Shown: piece by piece, positions 1-9,554 of the stretch | Numbering within the stretch: the first letter of the stretch is position 1 | Layout: each line of letters begins with the position of its first letter | Assembly (NCBI GenBank): GCA_902775285.1 | Contig: CACYLI010000003.1 | Coordinates: forward strand, 49,337-113,336 | DNA from: an uncultured Erysipelotrichaceae bacterium | Lineage (GTDB): Bacteria; Bacillota_I; Bacilli_A; RF39; UBA660 | Direction: 5' to 3' | Length of the DNA: 64,000 nucleotides | Notes under the pieces: generated by a model | Database searches by the model: none | What the model saw: only the letters and a program-made list of their open reading frames with translations | What the model was told of the DNA's origin: nothing | Position numbers and translations under genes: made by a program

Positions 1-1570
1 ATTTTCTTTCTATTCCTCTATCATTTATCATTGTTTCTAAATATGGATATTCTTTAAATAATTCATTATATTTTTTAATTAAACTTTCTAATTCATTTTT
101 AACTTCTTTATAATCTCTATGTGCATCTCTATAATCATTTGGATTATAACTTACACGACCCTTATCTCTATATAATTTTATAGCTTTATTAATTTTTTCT
201 ACTGGTTCATCTACATCAAATCCACATTCATCTAAAAAAGCATATTTAAACCCTACTAATATTACGAGTAATATATTTATAAAACCAAAACTAACTATTA
301 AAAATAAAATATTTAATATTGTAAATGCATTAACTGGACCATCACTACTAGTAGCTATTTTATATTCTGTAATATTTGGAATACCTGCTTCATCAAATGA
401 TAATTCTGTTGTATCAATTAAATTATTTGGATCAAGTTCAATATTTGTATAATCTTTTAACTCAAGATTACTATCTTTTACTATATATGTATTAATAGTC
501 CAAGTTTTTGTTTCTTCATTTGGAATAAAATGAGTAATTTTAACTTTTCCTCTATCTACTTCAAAAGTATCCTCTAGATAAAAATCTCCATCAATTTCAC
601 TATAACCTGTTGTATCATAATTTCTTTCAATTATATGTATATCTTTTTTATTTAATCCTTTAGCAAACAATCCATTAGCACCAATTATTACTGCAAGAGA
701 TAATCCAAACATGGTAATATTAAATGTACCTTGAACGATACCACTTAATAAATTTTTAGTAGCTTTACCAAAGTATGCAGAAGTTGTATGTTTAATATCT
801 TTTTGTCTTTTTAATTCAAGTTCACATGATGATAATTCACTTTTTTTCTTATCAATTGAAAATAAATCATCATTCATTTCTTTAATTATCTTTTCTAGAT
901 AATTATCATCATACACAGAAGCAAGTAAAAATATCTTATTTCTATTTTCTTCATCTATTTTCTTATAATTAATATCTCTTAAACTTTGTAATAAATCTTT
1001 ATTACTAGACATATTATCTATATCATTAATAGCTAGTTCGTTTAAAATACTAATATCAATATTCATATCATATATATGATTTAAAATCGTAGAACTTCCA
1101 TATTTTCTAAATTCATATTTGATAAATGGATAAATAGTTTCATAAACATTATCTAATACATTTTTATTTAATTTACCAAATGATTGAGCTTTTTCTAAAT
1201 TTAATAAATTATAATTAATTTGTTTTATTAAAGACTCAAATTCACCATCAGATAATTCTCTTTTTTCTTTTATTTTTTTTATATCTTGAACAGTTTCAAA
1301 TATACCAAAAAAAGAATAAATTTTATTAACTAAAGCTTCAAGTTCATCTATAAATTTATATGTCTTTTCTAATTTTTTACTTTCTTGTGATAAAGTAGAT
1401 GAATTTGAAAGTGAATTTGGGATAAAATTATTTAAGTTATCAAAACTCTTATCAATAGATTGTAAATCTTTTTCTAAATAATCACTACTTAAACCAAAAC
1501 TACTAATAATTTTAATCTTTTCATAAATTGATTCTAGTTTAACTCTAGCAGTATATACATCTTCTAACAT
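1..1570 (-). CDS. Hypothetical coiled-coil membrane protein (3' end outside the window)
   Basis: An open frame runs from an ATG at 1570 to the left edge without a stop, so the C-terminus is missing (at least 522 codons seen). The start follows an AAAAGGGG ribosome binding site. The first 260 residues or so are charged and helical, rich in K/E/D/N and likely coiled coil. A hydrophobic stretch follows near residue 285 (FGLSLAVIIGANGLF), then a polar domain of about 130 residues, then a second strong membrane segment near 435 (ILFLIVSFGFINILLVILVG), then a charged tail. The domain between the two membrane segments is probably outside the cell. I do not recognise the family. Confidence 0.8.
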   Translation of the reverse strand, partial: MLEDVYTARVKLESIYEKIKIISSFGLSSDYLEKDLQSIDKSFDNLNNFIPNSLSNSSTLSQESKKLEKTYKFIDELEALVNKIYSFFGIFETVQDIKKIKEKRELSDGEFESLIKQINYNLLNLEKAQSFGKLNKNVLDNVYETIYPFIKYEFRKYGSSTILNHIYDMNIDISILNELAINDIDNMSSNKDLLQSLRDINYKKIDEENRNKIFLLASVYDDNYLEKIIKEMNDDLFSIDKKKSELSSCELELKRQKDIKHTTSAYFGKATKNLLSGIVQGTFNITMFGLSLAVIIGANGLFAKGLNKKDIHIIERNYDTTGYSEIDGDFYLEDTFEVDRGKVKITHFIPNEETKTWTINTYIVKDSNLELKDYTNIELDPNNLIDTTELSFDEAGIPNITEYKIATSSDGPVNAFTILNILFLIVSFGFINILLVILVGFKYAFLDECGFDVDEPVEKINKAIKLYRDKGRVSYNPNDYRDAHRDYKEVKNELESLIKKYNELFKEYPYLETMINDRGIERK

Positions 1571-1654
1571 TATTACACCCCTTTTGAGTGTGATGTATTA
1601 TATCATAAAATGGTATAAATGTAAATTAATATTCTTATAAAAATTTTGTACAAA

Positions 1655-1682
1655 ATAAAAATACCTATTTCTAGGCATTTTA
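1655..1682 (-). terminator. Rho-independent terminator of the paralogue operon
   Basis: On the minus strand the stem pairs CCTA with TAGG around a short AAA-containing loop (ATGCCTAGAAATAGGTAT), followed by TTTTATTTTG. It starts just after the stop of the 1683-2141 gene. A near-identical hairpin lies at 6601-6625. Confidence 0.7.
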
Positions 1683-2141
1683 TTATCTTAAATGTATTTT
1701 TAATTCCATGAATGATTCATTTAAATCTTCAATTGCGCTCATATAAGCTTCATAATCTTTTATATTTTTATTTAGTATTTCTTGTAAACATTCATCATAA
1801 CTTTTTAAAGTATCATCTTCCATTAAATTTTCTAATAGATATTGTTTTTTTATTTTTCTTTGTTGATTTAAATGAGATACTTTAGTTAATTCTTTTAATG
1901 TTGGTTCTCTTTTTCCTATATAAGTTAAACATGGATCACATCCACATTCACTTATTTTATATATTTTTCTACCAGTGAAAAATTCAATCATTACATCTTC
2001 ATTAATTTCATCTGGTATTCCAATTACTGGAACAAATTCCCATTCATAGTCATTTTCAGTATACATATGTGCTTGCACGGAATCTATATATCTATTATTA
2101 TTTAGTTTTAAAACATAAAACTTTAACATTTTATTAGTCAT
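1683..2141 (-). CDS. Hypothetical protein, paralogue of the first gene of the operon
   Basis: 152 residues, soluble, acidic, no signal peptide. Last gene of a six-gene minus-strand operon. It is related to the first gene (3552-4007): both have a beta-rich N-terminal half, then a shared pattern of the form (D/E)-E-x-x-E-D-x-M-I-(D/E)-(F/I)-(F/I)-(T/S)-x-R-(K)-I/Y, then a helical tail containing YxxYMSAIEDLNE or YLTYLEEMDEF. A Cys cluster (SECGCDPC, about residues 64-71) is present only in this copy. Its ATG shares a base with the stop of the preceding gene at 2141. The pair brackets four copies of a second family. Function unknown. Confidence 0.75.
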   Translation of the reverse strand: MTNKMLKFYVLKLNNNRYIDSVQAHMYTENDYEWEFVPVIGIPDEINEDVMIEFFTGRKIYKISECGCDPCLTYIGKREPTLKELTKVSHLNQQRKIKKQYLLENLMEDDTLKSYDECLQEILNKNIKDYEAYMSAIEDLNESFMELKIHLR

Positions 2142-2521
2142 TATAAAGTCCTTTCTTGAATGTTTTCATTTAATCTTTCTATTTGATTTCTTTCATCTAT
2201 TAAATGCATATGTAAAATATTTTTATCAATTACTTCAACTAGAAAAGAAAAATACATATCTCCATATTGACTAGTTCCACCAAAAGGATACACACTTAAT
2301 ATTTCAAGCTCTATGTATTCATCTTTATTATAATTAGCAGGATCAATAACAATAGAATTGTCGCTTTTAGATAAATATATTTTGTGTATTTCTTCAGTGG
2401 AAAAAATGCAGGTAGCATATTTTGAATCAAGCATTATAATTCTACTTTCTTCATATGTTTTATTTAGTCCACCAGAACCATTATTAATTTTACCAAGTAT
2501 AATGCTATTACTATCTACCAT
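2141..2521 (-). CDS. Hypothetical protein, tandem paralogue family (ILGKI/KTYEES), copy 4
   Basis: 126 residues. Fourth of four tandem copies that share an N-terminal N-(S)-I-I-L-G-K-I, a G-G-x-x-K-T-Y-E-E-S motif near residues 17-27 and a C-terminal L-x-x-H-L-x-D-E-R motif near residues 103-112. The start follows an AGAGGGAT ribosome binding site located inside the 3' end of the upstream copy; the two frames overlap by 11 bases, which suggests translational coupling. No membrane segment. Function unknown; the family looks like a small soluble immunity-type or regulatory set expanded by duplication, but that is only inference. Confidence 0.75.
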   Translation of the reverse strand: MVDSNSIILGKINNGSGGLNKTYEESRIIMLDSKYATCIFSTEEIHKIYLSKSDNSIVIDPANYNKDEYIELEILSVYPFGGTSQYGDMYFSFLVEVIDKNILHMHLIDERNQIERLNENIQERTL

Positions 2522-2897
2522 AAGTTAATCCCTCTAATAATTGTCTATTTAATTCAACTTGCATTCTTTCATCTACTAAGTGAGCATGTAATAATTTTTT
2601 ATCAATTACTTCTATTAGAAATCTATATACAGTTCCATAACCATTATCAGCTTCAAATGGTGTAACTCCAATTACTTCACACTCAGTAAATTTATCTTTC
2701 ATACTTTCATATAAATCAATATCTACTACCTTAAGTAAATTATTTTCATTTAAACATACTTTAGTATTTTCTGGATGATTTATTATTTCTTCCAATAATT
2801 GAAAACGAATAATAGCAGTAACACTATCTTCATATGTTTTACTAAAAGTACTTTTTGCTCCTATTTTACCTAATATTAAACTATTATTTTCTTCCAT
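2511..2897 (-). CDS. Hypothetical protein, tandem paralogue family, copy 3
   Basis: About 128 residues from the ATG at 2897. The longer frame begins at 2912 with Met-Arg-Arg, but those codons are the AGGAGG ribosome binding site for the internal ATG (MEENNSLILG), so the shorter start is preferred. It carries the family marks ILGKI, KTYEDS and LLHAHLVDER. The end (LTYGR, stop) is encoded across the ribosome binding site and ATG of the next gene in another frame. Middle copy of the tandem set at 2141-3565. No recognisable catalytic motif. Confidence 0.75.
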   Translation of the reverse strand: MEENNSLILGKIGAKSTFSKTYEDSVTAIIRFQLLEEIINHPENTKVCLNENNLLKVVDIDLYESMKDKFTECEVIGVTPFEADNGYGTVYRFLIEVIDKKLLHAHLVDERMQVELNRQLLEGLTYGR

Positions 2898-3237
2898 AAC
2901 TACCCTCCTCAATTACACGTCTTAATAATTCAACTTGCATTCTTTCATCTCGTAAATGTCTATATAAAGCATCTTTTTTAATTACTTCAACGAAATATTC
3001 ATTTTCACAATTATATATCATATTTAAAATTTCTAATTCTTTACACATATCAGTGTCTTTATCACTTATAAATATTTTACCAGAAGAAGTTATATATAAC
3101 TTTTCTCTATCTGTTTTTCTAGTTAATTTATAAATATCTATAGAACTTAAAGTAATAATCATACTTTCTGAATAAGTTCTACCAATTCCACCTCTTCCAT
3201 TAGTTATTTTTCCTAATATTAAATTATTTTCTTCCAT
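2884..3237 (-). CDS. Hypothetical protein, tandem paralogue family, copy 2
   Basis: 117 residues, with ILGKI, RTYSES and LYRHLRDER, the same three marks as its neighbours. Its stop lies 13 bases beyond the start of the next copy, and its last residues (EEGSYGRK) are produced by reading the next gene's ribosome binding site and MEENN start codons in another frame. The start at 3237 follows AGGAGA. Slightly shorter than copies 3 and 4. Function unknown. Confidence 0.75.
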   Translation of the reverse strand: MEENNLILGKITNGRGGIGRTYSESMIITLSSIDIYKLTRKTDREKLYITSSGKIFISDKDTDMCKELEILNMIYNCENEYFVEVIKKDALYRHLRDERMQVELLRRVIEEGSYGRK

Positions 3238-3565
3238 AACTATCTCCTAATTCAGTTAATCTTAATTTCTCATCTACTAAATGTCTATGTAATATTTCTG
3301 GCTCTATAAATTCACACATAAAATATACATCACTAGAGATTGGATAAACATTTAATAATTCTAATCTTTTCCAACTATCAGAATCTGGTTCATCAATTGC
3401 CAATATACTTCCATTATCTGTTAGATATAAATTTGTTTTTTTATTAAAAATGTCATATATTAAAGTTCGATTATGTAAAACTATAAAAAAACTTTCTTCA
3501 TATGTTTTATGTATTCCATTCTCATTTCCAGGAATACGACCAGTTATTATACTATTTGTTTCCAT
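3224..3565 (-). CDS. Hypothetical protein, tandem paralogue family, copy 1
   Basis: 113 residues, beginning METNSIITGRI and carrying KTYEES and ILHRHLVDEK, so it belongs to the same family as the next three genes. It ends in GDSYGRK, again encoded over the start of the following gene. AAGGAGAAAAA precedes its ATG. It overlaps the end of the upstream gene (3552-4007) by 14 bases. All six genes are tightly overlapped and probably made from one transcript starting above 4007. Function unknown. Confidence 0.75.
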   Translation of the reverse strand: METNSIITGRIPGNENGIHKTYEESFFIVLHNRTLIYDIFNKKTNLYLTDNGSILAIDEPDSDSWKRLELLNVYPISSDVYFMCEFIEPEILHRHLVDEKLRLTELGDSYGRK

Positions 3566-4007
3566 TTTTTCTCCTTAATTCAATACAATAATTACTAAAT
3601 TCATCCATTTCTTCTAAATAAGTTAAATAAGTTGCATAATCTCTAGTTATTATTCTTTCAAGTTCATTTAGTGTATTAATATATTGTTTAATATGTTCTT
3701 CACTAAGTTCTTTAAATCCATTAATAAAGTAACCCATATTACTCGGATCAATTAATACCGCATCATGATATGTTATATACGGAACATAACTATTTTCATT
3801 CTTTCTATATTTTCTTCTACTAATAATATCAATCATAGTATCTTCTTCAAATTCATCTTTAACACATATAATATTTACTTGTTTCTTATCAACACAATAT
3901 TTATCATCTTTACTACCATAAACTCTAGTTTCAATATATCCATATGTGATATCAGATTCACAATCTCTAGATTTATTAAGGTAAACTCTATAATATTCTT
4001 TTTTCAT
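3552..4007 (-). CDS. Hypothetical protein, first gene of the paralogue operon
   Basis: About 151 residues from the ATG at 4007, chosen because AGGAGG lies 5 bases upstream; the open frame extends to a GTG at 4028 that has no ribosome binding site. It is a distant paralogue of the last gene in the operon (1683-2141), sharing the EEDTMIDIISRRKY / NEDVMIEFFTGRKI segment and an acidic helical tail. Soluble, no membrane segment. Heads a run of six overlapping genes. Function unknown. Confidence 0.75.
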   Translation of the reverse strand: MKKEYYRVYLNKSRDCESDITYGYIETRVYGSKDDKYCVDKKQVNIICVKDEFEEDTMIDIISRRKYRKNENSYVPYITYHDAVLIDPSNMGYFINGFKELSEEHIKQYINTLNELERIITRDYATYLTYLEEMDEFSNYCIELRRKNGNK

Positions 4008-4040
4008 TAAACCTCCTAAAATTGTCACATATTATATCAT

Positions 4041-4072
4041 AAAAACAAATCCTAGTCAATTAAATGACTAGG
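4041..4072 (-). terminator. Terminator-like hairpin upstream of the paralogue operon
   Basis: CCTAGTCA and TGACTAGG pair around a short AT loop; on the minus strand the stem is followed by ATTTGTTTTT. The 280 bases between 4008 and 4285 otherwise hold no gene that I can support. This hairpin would stop transcripts arriving from the gene at 4286-5065. Confidence 0.5.
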
Positions 4073-4285
4073 AATCTATTTCTTTAATACTTAAATTTTT
4101 ATGAGATTCTAATTCGAAAGTATAGATAAATAGTATTATTGCATTACTATGTCCACATCTAACACTAGTAGTCTTTTACAACCATACAAATACTTTTAGA
4201 CAAAAATTATTAAAAGTTACTATTTTTATGTTAAATAATCAAATATTATTATTTTAAAATTTCTATACTATAGAACCACTTTAAT

Positions 4286-5065
4286 CTACATTTTTATAAG
4301 TTTTTTTATATATTTTATATTTATTAAAAAATATAAAGCTATACTTACTACTATTAGAATAGCAAAACTTGTTATACTAAGTACTCCATAATCTAATTTA
4401 TTAGGTAATTTTGATATTTCATAAGCATTAACTTTATAACTACCTAAATAATTAATTGCTTTTTCTTCTAACATTACAGCTATAATATTACAAAAGAATA
4501 CCATTATTAAAGCTATAATATATTTTATAATATCTTTTTTTAATGATTTTTTATCAAATTTTTTAAGTAATACAAAACCAAGAGCAATGAATGTATAAAT
4601 TAATGAAAATAATAAAGATATAACCACTTCACTTATTTCATCAAGTATCATTAAACCTTCAGCAACATTTTTATCATGCAATTCATCATTAAAACTTTCA
4701 AGAGTAGAAACAGCTATTTTATGATAATCTAAATCACTAGGATAATTTTCAGTACTATAGTTTTCATTAACTATTTTATCAATATAATCACTAATGCTTT
4801 CTTCATTTGAAAAATAATAATAATGATCATTTTGACTATTTAACAAATGAAATATTATCATTTGTCTAATCTCTTCTTTAGAATATTCTTTTTTCATATA
4901 TTCTTTTAAAAGATATTCTAAATCAGATATTTCTTTCTCAGTGTAATAGTTTTCCTTAACTTCAATATCAATTTCTTTCTTTTTATTATAAAACACACTT
5001 ATTCCAAAAATAATAATACCAAATATTATTATAGAAAAAAATATTACTAATCTTTTTTTATACAT
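4286..5065 (-). CDS. Hypothetical integral membrane protein
   Basis: About 259 residues from the ATG at 5065, which follows AAGGAGGAGA; a longer frame starting at 5086 runs through that ribosome binding site. One N-terminal membrane segment (residues about 5-25), a charged extracellular region of some 110 residues rich in E/K/Y, then three membrane segments (VISLLFSLIYTFIALGFVLL; IIKYIIALIMVFFCNIIAVML; a last one near the C-terminus). Low-complexity AT-rich coding. Its position between decayed tRNA-Arg 3' ends suggests it may be cargo of an old insertion. Family not recognised. Confidence 0.7.
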   Translation of the reverse strand: MYKKRLVIFFSIIIFGIIIFGISVFYNKKKEIDIEVKENYYTEKEISDLEYLLKEYMKKEYSKEEIRQMIIFHLLNSQNDHYYYFSNEESISDYIDKIVNENYSTENYPSDLDYHKIAVSTLESFNDELHDKNVAEGLMILDEISEVVISLLFSLIYTFIALGFVLLKKFDKKSLKKDIIKYIIALIMVFFCNIIAVMLEEKAINYLGSYKVNAYEISKLPNKLDYGVLSITSFAILIVVSIALYFLINIKYIKKLIKM

Positions 5066-5149
5066 ATTTATCTCCTCCTTTATCATATAAATAAAGAAAC
5101 AAAAAGAATTTAACGTGACATTTTACATTTAATTATTTATAATTAACTA

Positions 5150-5215
5150 TTTAATAGGCATCTATTATATGTAGCCAGTGCCATAGAACAGTTAGATTCA
5201 ATTTTCTTCTATTAC
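5150..5215 (-). repeat. Second decayed copy of the tRNA-Arg 3' end and its terminator
   Basis: On the minus strand, GGCACTGGCTACATATAATA followed by GATGCCTA aligns with the better-preserved remnant at 6601-6680 (GGCACTGCTTATGTTAATAA then ATGCCTA) and through it with the end of tRNA-Arg at 7429. The T-arm part is badly decayed. It sits between the genes at 4286-5065 and 5265-6494. Confidence 0.4.
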
Positions 5216-5264
5216 TAATACTAGCTAATCAAATAATTATAATTAATGCTACCATACATGCTCA

Positions 5265-6494
5265 TTAAAAACTTATGTTATTTGTATTTATTTCTAATAC
5301 TGGTCTTACGCCAGAAGCAAATTTATAATATGTATTAGAAGTCATTTGTCCTCTATTAATAATTCTTGGACCATTTTTATCAACTAAACCATTAATCCAA
5401 TAAGAACCACGTAATAAATGACGAGCAGTACTTGGACAGCGAGCTATATTTGGATTCATTGTTGAGCATCCAGCTTCAACTGCTTCACTTTCATTTAATA
5501 ATCTACCAGTTATAATAGGTACACCTAAATTTCTTAATCTCTCTACATATTCATTAACATAATAAGCAACTGAATAATTATTATCAGAAGCTAAACAATT
5601 CATAGAATGACAAGAAGAAACATTATTTGTGTATTCACTAGATATTTGATAATTTTCTTGGTCTCTTGTTGATTCATAAATACTAATTCCCTTTAATGGC
5701 CAAGAATTACTAGAACCATATTGAGGTAAAATATTATTTGAATTATCAAGCCAGTATGCTTTACTAGAAAAAGGAACTAACGCATAAGATATTGAAGCAC
5801 CATTTGATGTTAAATAACTTTGTAATCCATATCTACTATCAGAAGTAGAAATAAAACCCTCTGTTACATCAGAATTTGATAAAAAATTGTATCCAACAAA
5901 CAAATTTTCTTCAGCTATCAAAACAGTAACTTCTTCATTACTTTTAACTATATAAAAGTTTTCATCAGTATGAGATACATTAATTCTATCTCCTACACTT
6001 AATTGTCCAGGTACTTTTTGGCTTAAAACTTTAAAAGGTTTTCCATCTACTACATTTTCACAATTTATGACTAATTTATCACCATCATTAAGTTCTGATA
6101 CTGGAATTACATCTCCAATATTTTCAATACTAAGTTCATTTCCATGATATGAATATTGATAAGTTCCATCAGTTGTATAGAATTCTACTACTTTTCCTGC
6201 CTTGTTAATTTTAATATAGTATTCCAAATTATTTCGCCCACTTAGATTTAATGATTTATTACATGGTGAAGAATTAGTTCTAGAATAAACCACTTCACCA
6301 GTATTTAACATTGAATCATTTATCCATTGCTGTTCTGCTACTTTATATATTTCTTTTATTTCAGTTGTAAAAGAGTTTTTCTTAGCTTCATTAAACATAT
6401 CAATAACATTAGGAAGTGCAATAATCACTAAAATTGCTAATATGGCAATTACTGCAAGTAATTCCACTAATGTAAAACCTTTTTTAATTTTCAT
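5265..6494 (-). CDS. Type IV pilin-like protein with prepilin methylation motif
   Basis: 409 residues. The N-terminus is a classic prepilin signal: a short basic leader, then G-F-T-L-V-E-L-L at residues 6-13 (cleavage after Gly6, Glu at +5 of the mature protein) and a 20-residue hydrophobic helix. The first 60 residues resemble type II secretion/type IV pseudopilins; the remaining 340 residues are a large Cys-containing exported domain ending ASGVRPVLEINTNN, a C-terminal pattern I associate with pilin-like surface proteins of uncultured gut Bacilli. No pilus assembly genes are nearby. It lies between decayed tRNA-Arg 3' ends and may be cargo of an old insertion. Confidence 0.8.
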   Translation of the reverse strand: MKIKKGFTLVELLAVIAILAILVIIALPNVIDMFNEAKKNSFTTEIKEIYKVAEQQWINDSMLNTGEVVYSRTNSSPCNKSLNLSGRNNLEYYIKINKAGKVVEFYTTDGTYQYSYHGNELSIENIGDVIPVSELNDGDKLVINCENVVDGKPFKVLSQKVPGQLSVGDRINVSHTDENFYIVKSNEEVTVLIAEENLFVGYNFLSNSDVTEGFISTSDSRYGLQSYLTSNGASISYALVPFSSKAYWLDNSNNILPQYGSSNSWPLKGISIYESTRDQENYQISSEYTNNVSSCHSMNCLASDNNYSVAYYVNEYVERLRNLGVPIITGRLLNESEAVEAGCSTMNPNIARCPSTARHLLRGSYWINGLVDKNGPRIINRGQMTSNTYYKFASGVRPVLEINTNNISF

Positions 6495-6600
6495 TTAATC
6501 ACCTCTATATTATTAATTATTCATTAAATATAGTATACTATATTTATTAAACAAAAGAAATATAATTTAAATCAATATAAAATATTATTACATTTAAAAA

Positions 6601-6680
6601 GCCTATTTCTAGGCATTTATTAACATAAGCAGTGCCCTCTGCACAATTCAAACATGTGATTGACTCTTTAAAGTCACAAA
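6601..6680 (-). repeat. Decayed copy of the tRNA-Arg 3' half plus terminator
   Basis: On the minus strand, TCACATGTTTGAATTGTGC followed by AGAGGGCACTGCTTA matches tRNA-Arg TCACACGTTCGAATCGTGC followed by CGAGGACACCACTTA (T-arm, acceptor 3' strand, downstream spacer). Both are followed by an ATGCC... hairpin and a T-tract; here the terminator stem is GCCTA/TAGGC. The 5' half of the tRNA is absent, the pattern left when an element integrates at a tRNA 3' end. Confidence 0.7.
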
Positions 6681-6773
6681 AATATTTTAAGATTATTTTC
6701 ATTTTTGTTGATATTACAAGTTTATAATTGAACAGTAAATTAATATGTGTGATAAAAAGTAATATATGTCATT

Positions 6774-7232
6774 CTATTTTTTATCAAACTCTACATATCC
6801 TTTTACAAATATCACTTTATCTAAAATAGATACATCAAATGAAGAATCATCACTTTTAATAATAGAAACTTTATAGTTATCTATTATTATATCATCTTTC
6901 TCTTTTATATAAAAATTATTTAATTTATCTTCTATCCACAAATTAGCAATATCGTTTTTGTTAGAATTATATACATCAATTAATTTAATAGCATATATTT
7001 TTTTATTTTCATCTTCAAATAAGTAATAATAAACAGTCCATTTTCCATCATCTTTATTTGGTCTAAAAACATCATAATAAATTTTATATAAATATTTCAC
7101 TTTTATTGGAATTATAGTATTCTTAATTTTTATTATATGTTTTTTGTCCGAATGTCTTACAATTAAAAACATAATTAATGGAATACATAAAAAAACAATT
7201 ATAAAAATAAAAACAAAATATTTGTAAAACAT
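6774..7232 (-). CDS. Hypothetical membrane-anchored protein
   Basis: 152 residues with one N-terminal membrane helix (FYKYFVFIFIIVFLCIPLIM, residues 2-21) followed by a basic patch and a beta-rich domain of about 120 residues. AGGAGGTGAT precedes the ATG. It lies alone between functional tRNA-Arg on the right and the tRNA-Arg remnant on the left, so it looks like a single-gene insertion at the tRNA 3' end. No known domain recognised. Confidence 0.7.
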   Translation of the reverse strand: MFYKYFVFIFIIVFLCIPLIMFLIVRHSDKKHIIKIKNTIIPIKVKYLYKIYYDVFRPNKDDGKWTVYYYLFEDENKKIYAIKLIDVYNSNKNDIANLWIEDKLNNFYIKEKDDIIIDNYKVSIIKSDDSSFDVSILDKVIFVKGYVEFDKK

Positions 7233-7383
7233 TTTATCACCTCCTAATAAAAATATTAGAGCATACTCTCTAATCTACTTTTTTAATTGCCACTTAAGGC
7301 TGGCTTCACCTACTTTTTTTATGTTACCTATGTAAAAATAATATAGCACATTTTATTATAAAAGTCTATTATATCTCAAATTA

Positions 7384-7418
7384 AAAATGCCTTATAGCAG
7401 TATATACAAGGCATTTTA
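7384..7418 (-). terminator. Terminator of tRNA-Arg
   Basis: On the minus strand, AATGCCTTG and CAAGGCATT-type arms flank a loop of about 12 bases and are followed by TTTTTAATTT. It starts about 10 bases after the encoded CCA. Confidence 0.75.
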
Positions 7419-7428
7419 TTATCTTAAG

Positions 7429-7505
<77 letters not shown>

Positions 7506-7559
7506 AAATCAAAAATTACTAATAAAGTATACAACACTTTTTAGTAATTTTCAAGAGTT

Positions 7560-9299
7560 TTATTCATTTTTTATTGATAAACCTAGTTCTTCTAGTTGTT
7601 TTTCATCAACAGAATTTGGACATTCTGACATTAAATCACTAGCACTTGCTGTTTTAGGAAATGCTATTACATCTCTAATATTCTCTGTACCAGTAAGAAG
7701 CATTGTAAGTCTATCAAGTCCAAGTGCAAATCCACCATGAGGAGGACAACCATATTTTAATGCATCTACAAAGAATCCAAATTTTTCTTGAATTTGTTCT
7801 TCTGTTAATTCTAAAGCTTTAAACATAGTTTCTTGAACTTTTTCATCATGAATACGAATAGATCCTCCTCCAGCTTCATATCCATTTATTACAATATCAT
7901 ATGCTTTAGAATAACAATTAGCTTTATCAGTTAAAAGTTTACTTACATCTTCATCTTTAGGCATTGTGAATGGATGGTGGCATGCCATAAATCTATTTTC
8001 TTCTTCACTCCATTCAAATGATGGAAAATCAACAACCCATAATAGTTTATAATCATCCTTATTAATTAAATCTAAATCACGAGCTATTTTACATCTAAGT
8101 GCGCCCAAAGAAGTTTTAACTATATTCTTTTTACCACTAACTATTAAAACCAAATCATTATCTTCTATTTTTAATTCATTATGAATATTATTTAATTCTT
8201 CATCACTTAATACCTTTACAACAGAACCACTTATTTCATTTTGATATTTTATATAAGCTAATCCACCTGCTTTATATGTTTTTACAAATTCAGTTAATTT
8301 GTCTAAATCTTTTCTAGAATATTTATCAGCAGCATTTTTAACAACAATAGCATTAATAATTCCATCTTCATCTATTACACTTTTAAATAAGCCAAAACTA
8401 GTATTTTTGAAGATTTTAGTTATGTCATTTATTTCCATTTCAAATCTTAAATCTGGTTTATCACTTCCATATTTATCAATTGCATCATCATATTTCATTC
8501 TAATTAAAGGTAATTTTATATCAATATTTTTAACTTCTTTAAATATAGATGCAATTAAATTCTCTCCTAAAGTCATAACATCATCTTCATCTACAAATGA
8601 CATTTCTACATCTATTTGAGTAAATTCTGGTTGTCTATCTGCTCTTAAATCTTCATCTCTAAAACATTTAGCTATTTGAAAATATCTTTCAAATCCACTA
8701 ACCATTAAAAGTTGTTTAAATATTTGAGGAGATTGAGGAAGTGCATAAAACTTACCCTTATTTACTCTACTTGGTACTAAATAATCTCTTGCTCCTTCTG
8801 GAGTAGATTTACATAAAATTGGTGTTTCTATTTCTAGAAAATCTAAATTATTTAAAAACTTTCTAGTAGCATAAGTTATATTATTTCTTACTACAAATTT
8901 TTCTTTTAAACTTTCTCTTCTTAAATCTAAATATCTATATTTAAGTCTTGTATCTTCTAAAGCAGTAGTATCATCACTTATTTGAAAAGGTATTTCTTTA
9001 GAAGTATTAATTAATACTAATTCTTCAGTTTCTACTTCTATTTCTCCAGTTTGTAATTTAGTATTTTTACTTTCTCTTTCTACTATTTTACCTTTAACAT
9101 TAATAACATATTCATTTTTTAATGTATTAGCTAAATCATAATACTTATTATCAGGTCTTACTACTACTTGTATTATTCCACTTCTATTTCTTAAATCAAT
9201 AAATACTAATCCCCCTAGATTTCTAACCTTTGATACCCATCCATTAATATTTACTTTTTTATTTACATCTTTGATGTTATAAATTTTAAACTTTTCCAT
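7560..9299 (-). CDS. aspS: Aspartyl-tRNA synthetase
   Basis: 579 residues, the usual bacterial AspRS length. Charges tRNA-Asp with aspartate in the cytoplasm. Visible: N-terminal OB-fold anticodon-binding domain (residues 1-110, [20 protein letters not shown]), class II motif 2 ([24 protein letters not shown]), the bacterial GAD insertion (about 285-410) and motif 3 ([13 protein letters not shown], near residue 545). A T-box leader lies directly upstream, so expression should rise when tRNA-Asp is uncharged. The start at 9299 follows AGGAGG. tRNA-Arg lies 54 bases downstream on the same strand. Confidence 0.97.
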   Translation of the reverse strand: MEKFKIYNIKDVNKKVNINGWVSKVRNLGGLVFIDLRNRSGIIQVVVRPDNKYYDLANTLKNEYVINVKGKIVERESKNTKLQTGEIEVETEELVLINTSKEIPFQISDDTTALEDTRLKYRYLDLRRESLKEKFVVRNNITYATRKFLNNLDFLEIETPILCKSTPEGARDYLVPSRVNKGKFYALPQSPQIFKQLLMVSGFERYFQIAKCFRDEDLRADRQPEFTQIDVEMSFVDEDDVMTLGENLIASIFKEVKNIDIKLPLIRMKYDDAIDKYGSDKPDLRFEMEINDITKIFKNTSFGLFKSVIDEDGIINAIVVKNAADKYSRKDLDKLTEFVKTYKAGGLAYIKYQNEISGSVVKVLSDEELNNIHNELKIEDNDLVLIVSGKKNIVKTSLGALRCKIARDLDLINKDDYKLLWVVDFPSFEWSEEENRFMACHHPFTMPKDEDVSKLLTDKANCYSKAYDIVINGYEAGGGSIRIHDEKVQETMFKALELTEEQIQEKFGFFVDALKYGCPPHGGFALGLDRLTMLLTGTENIRDVIAFPKTASASDLMSECPNSVDEKQLEELGLSIKNE

Positions 9300-9319
9300 A
9301 TATCCTCCTTAAAATAAAA

Positions 9320-9535
9320 AAACAGTGTTCATCCACAAAGGACGAATCACTGTATAATCCGCGGTACCACCTTAATTACTTATTAGTCTCTCTTATTATA
9401 TAACGGTTAATCCGGCTATAAAGCACTCTATGGTGTCTTCAGTTTAATTTTATACTAATTTCCATCAACCATTAGCTTTCTATAATATACATTAAACTTA
9501 CTCTTCCACTTCAACGTTTTTATGTATAAATTATA
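9320..9535 (-). promoter_or_regulatory. T-box riboswitch upstream of aspS
   Basis: The minus strand carries the T-box signature AAGGTGGTACCGCGG (9359-9374) followed by a terminator whose arms CAGTG and CACTG lie at 9323-9352 with a T-run before the aspS ribosome binding site. In Stem I, GTTTAAT pairs with ATTAAAC, and the specifier loop reads GAA-GAC-ACC, giving GAC (Asp) at 9435-9437. The trpS leader has the same GAA-NNN-ACC frame. The tRNA-end-pairing base is U (UGGU), whereas bacterial tRNA-Asp normally has discriminator G. Confidence 0.9.
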
Positions 9536-9554
9536 TTACTACTTTTTTTAAAAA

